Positions 55,687 to 64,000 of a stretch of 64,000 nt of DNA are shown piece after piece. Numbering within the stretch: the first letter of the stretch is position 1; each line of letters opens with the position of its first letter. The notes under the pieces were generated by a model. That model was given only the letters and a program-made list of their open reading frames with translations. It did not search any database and had not been told where the DNA came from. The position numbers and the translations under genes were made by a program. The DNA is from Tetracladium setigerum (Eukaryota > Ascomycota > Leotiomycetes > Helotiales), in contig PZJY01000005.1 of assembly GCA_031472005.1 (NCBI GenBank), positions 496,001 to 560,000 of the forward strand, given 5' to 3'.

Positions 55687-57020
55687 TCATGACTGAACTC
55701 CGGGTATCGTAAGGGTATATGGCAAGTCGCTGCTTCCATTCGTAGGGCTCAATCTGATTACACTTCCTTGACTCGCTGAACGCAAACTGGAGCCTGAACT
55801 TCCGGTGCTTCCAGCGTAGGGATGCCGAGTTTGAGAGAAACTTTGGGAGCTTGGTGATCTTTGAAAATCTCGTTGTCGACTTTTTGGAGTTGCTGGAGTT
55901 GCGGGTGCAGTACTAAATGCCTGTCCTCGTGTCGGGGTTGACATATTCACCACGTGACGCGATGGCGCGGTTCTGGTTGTACCACTTAAACTAACTGTGC
56001 TGCTTTTTGATGCGAGTGACCGACTGCGTTGGGTGTGAGGTGTAGTAGCCACAGAGGGAGCATCTCCGTCAACATCACTCTCGGAACCCCCCATTTCCAA
56101 ATTTTCTAAAACCGCATCGGAAAGTCCTGTCATTGTCCGTAGCAAATCTGCGAACTGTTTCATGAGGTCGCGGAACTGTGTTTCGCTCAGAGGTTGTCCG
56201 GAGAAACGGGCATATTCATAATCTGCCAGAAATTCGGTAGCAATGGCTGGCAAAGTAATAATTCCAACACTTGTAAGATGTCCAATATATTCTCTTAGAC
56301 CCATCGAAGAAGGCCTTTGTAACAAGCTCACAGCTCGTCCATCAGGCATTGGAGGGTCTGAGGTAGATGAAGGGTCTGCTGGAGCCAAAGAAACTGCCCT
56401 CGCTTCGATGAGATGGGGTAGTTCGAGCACTACCATGATATACTGAATGTTTGGCAGATCCGGGGACGTAGGAGACGCCCAGCCATTGTGCGAAATGTTT
56501 CCCCAAACGGGTTTCTGGGTGGTATAGTAACCGTATGGTCGTTCTTCCCCGTGTGTGAGCCTCGCCGAGCCCCTCTACTACCCGTGGTTGCATCTGATTC
56601 CGGTATAGCAAAGACTTCTTGATTTCCTGGATTTGAAACAACAGCTGGTGGTTCAGTGGGCACACGAGGTCGAGCATCCCATGCGATTACAGCGCTTCTG
56701 TTCAGGCTCGCAACAATCATCTTGCGGACCTTCTTATTGACATCGCCCTTCTCCACCGGTACCCATGTCTTTGGTATCGCCTTGAGCGCTTCCCTATCAA
56801 CCCACCATCGCGAGCCCCATATTATAACAGAAAAGAAGAATGTGAGGGCGTAACATCCTCCAATTACAAAGACATTGTAGATGCGTCGATTGCCCCCAGC
56901 TTGAAGAAATGCGTCGATTGGTGTCACAAGAAGGAGCCCGAGGAGGACGAGAAGTAGAAAGAAGAAGAAGAATTTGTAGAAGACTCTGAAGACTCTGCGC
57001 AAGGGAGATGAGGACTTCAT
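55687..57020 (-). CDS. DLT1: Dlt1-like 'defect at low temperature' membrane protein, frameshifted
   Basis: ATG 57020 starts MKSSSPLRRVFRVFYKFF, leading into two membrane helices (FFFFLLLVLLGLLLVTPID and NVFVIGGCYALTFFFSVIIW) with the conserved TPIDAFLQA loop between them. After VDREALKAIPKTWVPVE the frame must shift by one base to continue as RPYGYYTTQKPVWGNI, WASPTSPDLPNIQY and LELPHLIEARAVSLAP, all conserved in fungal Dlt1 proteins. A run of four C (56570-56573; GGGG on the coding strand) is the best candidate site, and one added base gives 444 residues. The C-terminal 120 residues are disordered Ser/Thr-rich. The role in fungi is poorly known beyond cold growth in yeast. A conserved single-copy gene being broken favours a sequence error. 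Confidence 0.85.
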
Positions 57021-57888
57021 GGTGGTAGCATAGTCGTCTACCTCGGAACGAAAATCAAGAGGGTGAGCATCGGGTTGGTTTGCGCGATCGAAGGACGCCT
57101 TCGACGAGGGCAATCTGGAGGGTAATCGATCGCTCACTAATGATGTATGATACAATAAAAGTGAGATGGAGATGCGTGATGTGGTAAGGTGGTAAAGTTG
57201 TGGTGCTAGAAGTTGGCGATGTTGGAAAGGGGAGGGGATGTTGATGTTGTTGTCATCACAAGATGACCAGAGCTCCACACACTAATCTCTAGCGCAAGGA
57301 AGCTAAAAGTTAGTGGGGCCATAGCGGCTACTGTACTGTTCCGGACATGTGCTCGTGCTCCAATCTTTCTTTCCATCAACCTTCCATTCGACGCATCACA
57401 ACACATCAATGTGACGGCTATTTTCCACAAGGAAAGCGAATGTTTTCAGTGTTTGCTAACAATCAGTTTTATCTACAACGCTAGAACCAACAAGGCCGAA
57501 ACTCAAGAACCGAGTCGCCCAAACAATAAACAATAATGGAAACAACAAACGTCGCCCTGCTCCACACATCCACAAGGAAAACTTTATCAATGGCAATCTC
57601 AATAATTCTCCTGATTTGAGCTCTAGTTTCTTCGGACATGGATAGATCTCAGAGAGACACCTTTCGACCCATTACTGCCACGACAACGCACAGGTCTTTT
57701 ACTTGACCTCAAAAACCCTTACGGCAAAACCGTTCTTCTCGCAATGCATCGATCCATGAATAAATGTATATCCTCGAATGGAAAACATATTTCTATCAGG
57801 TCTCAGAGCAGTGGGATACAAACCGCCCTGCATCACAGCTACTACATCACCTTTCCTCATCTCAGAAACACAACCCAATAAACCTCCT
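57021..57888. other. DLT1 promoter and spacer
   Basis: No supported gene. The 57021-57278 part is an open leader of DLT1 with upstream ATG-like frames. A TACTGTAC word lies at 57329. Confidence 0.5.
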
Positions 57889-59480
57889 TCAGTGATATAA
57901 AAGGTCGAGACCAGCTACTCGAAATCCCACACCACACTCGCGGCCGTTGGCATCTTGGCATTTATTGGCAATGTCCGAGGAAATGTACTTCTTGAAAGTC
58001 TCTTCATCCAAGCATAAAGTCAGGTAGGCTACAAAGTTGCGGAAAAGCTCAGTTGGTTCTGCCGGGTGACTGACAGAGCTCAATCCAAAAGATGAAGATG
58101 TCCCTGCTGCCTTTAATATATTCTCAGTAAAGGGCACTTAACATCCACTGTCTTCCATGGTATGTGGTATTCGTTGCCAAATCTTTGGCAGAACGGCCTT
58201 CCCATCTGGCAAATTCATCAGAGCATTTCCAAAATAGCTCTCATTTTATGGTTTGACCGCTCGAATAATAACAACCACGAACTGAGAAAGGGAGATGATG
58301 TTACTCTTTTTGTCAATGCTCCATACTGGTTCGTGTCCCCAGCAGGTTTCCAGAGAAGATCCCTTCCAAATCGTCGAGGGTTCCGAAATAACATCTCCTT
58401 CTCCCAATGTGGCACCCAGGAAGGGCTCTCGTTACCCGCCAGGCAGAGCAAGACCTGAGTATTCTTGAAGCCGACAAGCGCAGCCTCGACCCAGTCTTTG
58501 TAAACCTCTCTGACTGGCTTGCTATCATTTGGCTTCAGTATTTCACCCCCATCTTCAAACTCCATTAAACTAAACAGGCCATAAAAGAAATCCCTAGAAT
58601 CTGTTGCCTTGAAGTTTAACCCAAGATAATGCATGAACAGCCAGTTCTTGGCCTGAACAAGCTCAGTCGTCACCGTCGATGCCCACCAGCAATACGCCTT
58701 GCAAAATCCATACTTTTGAGAGAACGCCGTTTTCATGATGATATATCCAGCGACAACACTCACCTGCTCCCATCCCACGCTCTCATGCCCACAATATAGC
58801 AACTGTACTTTGTGCGCATTTATCTCCTGTATGGCCCATACCCGCGTAAGGTAGGCATGAGAAAATAATCAAAGCAGAGATTCCCACAATTCCATTGTGC
58901 TGAACGGGCCTTTGTCAGGAACTGGCAGGACATCACAATTCTGGAAGGTAACGTCTTGGTATATATGTACAAGGAACTAAGCTCCGACTTCAGGATTCCG
59001 ACTTTCTCGCAAACAAAATCTGATAGTTACAATTCCTTGAGTGGCAGCATTGGCGTGCTTTTCGTCAGTCTAGACCAAGCCATATCAGGACCATCTGGGC
59101 GCTCTGGTAAATTCTTCGCATCTGGCTTACTTGCTGTCCGCGTTCAGGAATGTCATTTTGGTTGATGCTAAAGCTTTCGTCAGCTCACGCAGCCTTCTGT
59201 TGGTGTGCGACTTACTATATGGCATCAACCCAGAGAAACCTGGACCGATCCTTATATCGGAGGTGTGTAAGTCCACTTTGTAGACTTCTCGTCATATCTA
59301 GGCGCTTTCCTTGAATGAACATATCTTCTCTATTTTTTCCATCATCCCAAGCGTAAGATATAGCTTCATATGGAATTGGTTTCGACCATTCCACCGTGTG
59401 AAGCGTACAGATTAATCGGATCAGTTCCTACACCTGGGCAAAGCTCGACGACTTGAAATCCGGTGTCGCCTGGAAAAATA
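57889..59480 (-). pseudogene. HET-domain gene, degenerate
   Basis: Pieces of a complete HET protein are found in order on the minus strand: IPYEAISYAWDDGKNREDM, RSRFLWVDAI, then across an intron INQNDIPERGQQVSQMRRIY and MVLIWLGLD. The C-terminal part has DSRDFFYGLFSLME, LKPNDSKPVREVYKDWVEAA and SPSWVPHWEKEM. Between them are frame changes and stops: TAG near the start, TGA just after GLD, several stops around 58880-59060, and TAA at about 58140. The conserved Cys of AICINQ is Tyr (TGC to TAC). Most lesions are transitions. It cannot encode a full protein as written. Confidence 0.8.
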
Positions 59481-60054
59481 TCGTATTTATAGGATGCTGC
59501 CAGAATTTGAGGCAATGTTGAACATACTGTAGTAGGAAAAGGCTTTGAGGGATTTGGGAAGAGGCACTATGATATGTCAGTATTTCAAAATGAGGCTGCA
59601 GATGTGCTGGCTGAAGAATACTTTGAAGGGAGGGGTAGCATGGAGGCAAGGTTTTGCATGAACTTTTTATCCCCTCCATTCATCCCGTGCACCTCATCTA
59701 CGAAGTTACACGACCTTCTTCGTTGGGAATGAAAAGAAAGAAGTCAAGTAGGCCAAGTAGGTCACGTGGCGTATGAGTGCATGCGTACAACTTCGTTTGG
59801 GCTCTACTGCAGATTCAACAGAAGTCAGAAAAATACTATATTGTCTATGAATTCTGTAGAAACAAGAAGCCCCACCTGTTTCCTGCTTTGTTTTTATGAT
59901 TTTCTTCTCATTCAAAATCACGTGCATTCATGAATTCACCACTGATATCGCGGGAGCTTTTTTTGATCACCTACTCGGAGTAAACAATCAACATCCACCA
60001 CCAATCCAAGACTCCTCCAGCCTAACCGTAATAGCTGATCAATCAACCTCAAAA
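59481..60054. other. spacer between divergent genes
   Basis: No supported gene. Contains the putative promoter of the 60055 gene. Confidence 0.45.
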
Positions 60055-60466
60055 ATGGCAACCGCACTTCAAACAACCTACAAACTCACATTCCACGTCC
60101 CCGTCTCCTCCCTCACAGCCTGCAAAACCGCCATCTTCGCCGCTGGAGCAGGTCGCTACCCAAACTACTCGGAATGCTGCTGGACCGTCATTGGAACAGG
60201 CCAATTCCGACCTGGTGATGCTGCGAAACCAAATATTGGAACTGTGGGCGCGTTGGAGGAAGTGCAAGAGGCGAGAGTGGAGACGGTTTGCATGGGTGAG
60301 GAGGTTGTTAGGAAGGTTGTTAAGGCGTTGAGGCTGTGAGTACTTTTTGTTATTATGATCTAGGTTAGTTATTTTGTAAGAATTGATGTTAATACTTAGG
60401 GGTGTTTATAGGGCGCATCCGTATGAGGAGCCGAGTTATTCGGTCTTTAAGATGGAGGATTTTTGA
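60055..60466 (+). CDS. Nif3/YqfO-type PII-like small protein
   Basis: Exons 60055-60335 and 60412-60466 (intron GTGAGT..TATAG) encode 111 residues. YKLTFHVPVSSLTACKTAIF, AGAGRYPNYSECCWTVIGTG, QFRPGDAAKPNIGTVGALEE and, after the intron, AHPYEEPSYSVF form the compact PII/CutA-like domain found as an insert in bacterial YqfO/Nif3 proteins and as stand-alone proteins in fungi. The HPYEEP motif is diagnostic. Some databases name these ATP phosphoribosyltransferase-like, which I consider doubtful. Probably cytosolic and oligomeric; the function is not established. Confidence 0.85.
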
Positions 60467-60777
60467 TCGTTAGATTCCTGTACAGTACTTTACTTCTCGG
60501 TTGTATGTGATACGAAGAAACATCCAACTAAAAGTGTTGAGAGATCAATTTTGAAAGATGATTTTTCAATTTCGAATAATATTCAACAAATTACTCCATC
60601 AAGAGCAGTAGCTTCCCGTCGTTTCTCTTAAGTTATGTATAAAACCGAGGCCATTTTCCATACTTTCCCCTCGAAGTGTCAAGTTATCTTTTCCGTTCTC
60701 ATTCCAATATCTTATGTATTGCTTCTCCCTCTTCCTATCCAACTTATCCCACTCATTTCGACCAAACTGTTCCAAGT
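60467..60777. other. spacer between convergent genes
   Basis: Contains only 3' flanks; no motif-bearing frame. Confidence 0.4.
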
Positions 60778-60966
60778 TCATCCTTCCTGACCGCAATCGC
60801 TGCACTGATCATGTCCACATTCAGCGCAAGGCGGATACTGTATCCAACCGACCGGGGTGTAACGTCCGCATTGACAACATACCATATAGCCTCGAGTTGT
60901 TATCGGGACATTTGTTGGTAAAGATGGGTTTGGTGGGTGAGGTAATAATGGTAAAACTAGGTCCAT
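60778..60966 (-). CDS. tiny zinc-ribbon-like protein
   Basis: An ATG-started frame of 62 codons. The C-terminal half reads VCCQCGRYTPVGWIQYPPC and AECGHDQCSDC, with CxxC pairs spaced as in small fungal zinc-ribbon proteins that carry a C..C-x(n)-C..CGH..C..C pattern. The N-terminus is Pro-rich. It may be the complete gene or the last exon of a longer one. The antisense strand is open too, but without Cys order. Role unknown. Confidence 0.5.
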   Translation of the reverse strand: MDLVLPLLPHPPNPSLPTNVPITTRGYMVCCQCGRYTPVGWIQYPPCAECGHDQCSDCGQEG

Positions 60967-62254
60967 CTTCAGATAGTGTTATTCTTTCTCTCTCGCTTTG
61001 TCGTTTTTTGGTGACCCTGGTATTGGTAGGAGTTGTGGTTTTGCTCAAACAGCCCCGATTCTTCATATACTTTGATCGGGTTGTTGTTTTTGTTTTTGTT
61101 GTTGTTCTTTGTCTCTTGTTTGCGAGATCTCGAGCGGGGTGGGCTGTTTTGGGAATGGTCTACTAGAAGCACTGGAATAATGATGCTTTGCTTTCTTTCT
61201 TTGTGAATAAGACATGGCAGACTGGCAGTAAGCTATCACTTTGTCAAGTACTTCCGTATCCGAAGTCTCAGAATATGTTGAATGTATTTTCCAAAATTGT
61301 TCCAAACTTTTAAATTTATTGTAGCTTCTTGGTCGTGGGTACCATCCTATCACATTTGTTCCCCGAAGCATTTGTTGGAATCTTCAAACCGCTTGATATG
61401 TCTTCGAATATTCCTTCAAAAGTCCGCTCTCATGTGAAGTGTATATTACATTGCAGTACTCGAACTCCACACCATGTGCCTCACAAGGTAGTAAGTACAT
61501 TAAACATAACTTCAAACTTGAGAACCAACAAGTATCTTGGTGGTGAAGTATCAGGAGGCTTTGAATCAGGAATAACACATGCATACAAACTCTGATATTA
61601 ATATCACATCTCTAACCAGAAATGGACTTAGTGCCAGACTCTATCCAAAGTTAACGGCAGTCTCAGAATCTCCCCGCGCGTGGTTTGGCGTATTCTTGGC
61701 AGTGTAGCACCAACATACGTAACCAGCCCCGAGTCGGGAACTTTTGTAGAATGGCAACATTGTATTCCAACAACATACTTCGGATAAACATTCGGAATTT
61801 TACAACCCCAGATTGACATCTAGATGCACATCGGACATTCTGCATGTGCTGGGGGCGAAATCTGACACTTTAATTGATGCGGGCAGCTTATCAAATCCTC
61901 ATCCCGATATCTATCTTGGGCTAACCAACGCCTTCGCCTTAACTTTTTTGTTCTCGTATCGTTGACAAGGCTATTCTCCAACTCCCAACTCCACACAACA
62001 CAGGCATCACCACATCACCACATATCAAGCTCACCTGCGAATCCTTCTTATCCACAAGCAGCACAAAATACGGATCATCAATTCCACCTGGTGGAACTTT
62101 CTCACATGTGCCGCTCGTGTCAGACGGCGAGCTGCGAGTCCATCATCACTGCGCCATGAATTGACTACAACACGGCTGGGCTCTTCTCAACAATCCCGTT
62201 CCTCGATGAGATCTGTCTCCCTTGAGAATCGCCATCCCGCATCAATCTACGACG
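60967..62254. other. intergenic, no supported gene
   Basis: Short frames only. The region 61960-62250 is CA-rich and is probably the leader of the gene at 62255. Confidence 0.4.
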
Positions 62255-64000
62255 ATGTTTTCCTACCTGCGACCGCACCATCGACGAACGCCATCCAACC
62301 CCACCTCGCCGGCCGAACGTTCTACCTTTGAACCCCCGCTGCATCCCAACGCTGCTCTTGACCATGGACACCCTCATCGCTACCAAGATGCAGGCGATCC
62401 GAAGTCATCATCCTCATCTCTGCCGCCAATTGTTCGTGTATCCTCGGCAGAGTCGAACGTCGAAGATTGGAAAATAATGGGGAACGAGGGGGAGCCAAAG
62501 AAACGTCATTGGGACGCATTCAGGAACAGTACGCGACCGGCAGATATAAACACACACAGCCATCATCAAAAGATGCCTTCCTTCTCAAATCAGAGGCCCG
62601 AATCTGCAGGAAATGTTAGCGGACAGAACTATACCCATTCGCAGTACACGAGGCCACAGCCAGGAAGTAGCAAGGACGCGATGAAGTCGCCTGCTCCATC
62701 GTTTGGAACCACAGATCCTCAAAATAAACCCACGCAGTATGAGAGAAGGCCGACTGGGGTGAGACTACCAACTCCTCCCCCCTCTTCACAAAATCAATCG
62801 ACGTTTGAGCCAGTACAACCAAGGTCTGGGAAGACCAGGTTAAACTTGTTGAATCCCATGTCATTGTTGGCCCGACGAAGGACGTCGCAGGCAGTGCCAC
62901 AGCTACTTTCGGAGTCATTGGTAACAAAACGAGGAACTGAAACCTATGACTTTCAAATCAAGGGCAAATTTGTTCACGATTTCAGTGCTCCGAGAGTTAA
63001 GAGGAATGTGTCTTATGACTCTCGTCTGCATGACAACGCCAATCGTCAGCAGTATCAACGGAGCCCCAATCTTACAGTTACAGAGTTGAATGTACCGGAT
63101 GAAGCCCCAGTAAGCCCATGGAGTGGCGGAAATCATACGCCCGTGTTCACAGAGAATTTTGATGAAGAGCAGTATCCAGCCGCTGGTCCACATGTTAGAA
63201 AAGCAAGTGACTTGACGGATTTGACATTGCCGAAACCACCATACGCACAAAGTTCAAGACAGACAAAGGAACCAAAACCCCAACAACCTCCGGTAGAAGT
63301 CAACAAGCAGGGCCATGAGAGAAAGTTGAGTGATCGAAAGCCTGTATCAGATGTTGGGCCAACAGTTCCGCCCAAAGAAAACAATAGAGTGTCAATAGAA
63401 CCGCGGAGAATATCCATCGACCCAAATTCAACCAGACAGAGATCGACAGCCTCGTCGAAAACTAGACGCTCCAGGGTTCTTTCGGATATTTCCAGTCGTG
63501 ACGGCGTGCCAAAGCACATGAAGAGTGTTTCATCTCGCTTCAGTTTTGATATGATAGGCGCAGCCGAGCAGGAAAGATTGCTAGAAGATAGGCATCGACA
63601 AAAAGCTCTCGAAAAGAAGAATGACAGCGTGGATGATTATGATCGAGATGATGAATTTGGTGATGACTTTGATTATGAGGCGATGATGGATGACGATGGA
63701 TTAGAAGAGCGAATACCAGGAGTGAATACTGAGCTGGAAGAGGAAGACGATTGTTATGACGAGGGGATTTACGAAGAAGCCATACCAGGCGTTAATACTG
63801 ACATAGATGAATATCCGGAGGATAAAATGATAAGCGACGACATTGGAGGGTTCACGTTCCAACATGCTCTTGCAAGCCCGCTCAGCCCGCAAAGCGCGGG
63901 AATGGTTAGCACACCACGAGACGCCAATGGAGAAGTGATTGGATTTGCTATGACCAAAGAGTCCCCATTCATGCAGTCACCGCAGAGTCAATCAGATAAT
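62255..64000 (+). CDS. large disordered fungal protein, 3' truncated by window
   Basis: From ATG 62255 (MFSYLRPHHRRTPSNPTSPA) the frame is open for 582 codons to the last base. The sequence is mostly disordered, rich in Ser/Pro/Gln, with a conserved-looking core TRLNLLNPMSLLARRRTSQ then YDFQIKGKFVHDFSAPRVKR. Later parts are RVLSDISSRDGVPKHMKSVS, SRFSFDMIGAAEQERLLEDR and an acidic region with two IPGVNT repeats (EERIPGVNTELEEE, EEAIPGVNTDIDE). Similar fungal proteins are unnamed in my memory. No enzymatic domain is visible. The continuation lies outside. Confidence 0.75.
   Translation, partial: MFSYLRPHHRRTPSNPTSPAERSTFEPPLHPNAALDHGHPHRYQDAGDPKSSSSSLPPIVRVSSAESNVEDWKIMGNEGEPKKRHWDAFRNSTRPADINTHSHHQKMPSFSNQRPESAGNVSGQNYTHSQYTRPQPGSSKDAMKSPAPSFGTTDPQNKPTQYERRPTGVRLPTPPPSSQNQSTFEPVQPRSGKTRLNLLNPMSLLARRRTSQAVPQLLSESLVTKRGTETYDFQIKGKFVHDFSAPRVKRNVSYDSRLHDNANRQQYQRSPNLTVTELNVPDEAPVSPWSGGNHTPVFTENFDEEQYPAAGPHVRKASDLTDLTLPKPPYAQSSRQTKEPKPQQPPVEVNKQGHERKLSDRKPVSDVGPTVPPKENNRVSIEPRRISIDPNSTRQRSTASSKTRRSRVLSDISSRDGVPKHMKSVSSRFSFDMIGAAEQERLLEDRHRQKALEKKNDSVDDYDRDDEFGDDFDYEAMMDDDGLEERIPGVNTELEEEDDCYDEGIYEEAIPGVNTDIDEYPEDKMISDDIGGFTFQHALASPLSPQSAGMVSTPRDANGEVIGFAMTKESPFMQSPQSQSDN

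Noticed and set aside
1..64000. tRNA genes
   Set aside because: No convincing box A/box B pair with cloverleaf ends was found by eye; a tRNAscan run would be decisive.

Overview
This is nuclear DNA of a filamentous ascomycete. The evidence is short GT..AG introns with CTAAC/CTGAC-like branch points, dispersed 5S rRNA, and families typical of Pezizomycotina (HET, DUF7708, DUF7025-AAA, fungal rhodopsin-like 7TM, Zn2Cys6). Several repeat copies are decayed by C-to-T and G-to-A changes, the mark of repeat-induced point mutation (RIP). The gene mix resembles Leotiomycetes, but that placement is inference.

Layout. 0-8.3 kb: a CM1-motif coiled-coil protein (microtubule organising centre type) and a DHA1-type MFS transporter. 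8.3-25.8 kb: a patchy accessory region with an intact 5S rRNA gene and a RIP-decayed 5S copy, a decayed fragment of an aldolase gene, a DUF7025-AAA ATPase, a DUF7708 protein, a 7TM rhodopsin-like protein followed three bases later by a FucP-type MFS transporter, and a HET-domain protein. 25.8-38.2 kb: a compact set that looks like a catabolic gene cluster, with a Zn2Cys6 regulator, an anion:cation symporter MFS, a 2-oxoglutarate/Fe(II) oxygenase, an aldo-keto reductase, a sorbitol-dehydrogenase-like zinc alcohol dehydrogenase and an HpcH/HpaI aldolase. The reductase and the dehydrogenase share a 0.5 kb divergent promoter. 38.2-42.7 kb: a Tc1/mariner-like element with perfect 34 bp inverted ends and a decayed transposase. 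42.7-55 kb: a secreted phospholipase A2, a METTL7-like methyltransferase, and three small intron-containing genes that look like a local paralogous family. 55-64 kb: DLT1, a decayed HET gene, a Nif3/YqfO-like small protein, a tiny zinc-ribbon protein and the start of a large disordered protein that runs off the end.

How the genes may work together. The 25.8-38.2 kb genes fit uptake of an organic acid or sugar-acid-like compound, oxidation and reduction of it, and retro-aldol cleavage. The substrate cannot be read from sequence. The 10-24 kb genes belong to families linked with fungal allorecognition and NLR-like defence.

A technical point affects many models. Five otherwise well-conserved genes need one extra base each (three in one of them), nearly always in a homopolymer, to restore the family reading frame, and every shift has the same sign. 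This may be an assembly indel problem rather than mass pseudogenisation. Splice sites were placed by eye from GT/AG, branch points, phase and protein continuity.
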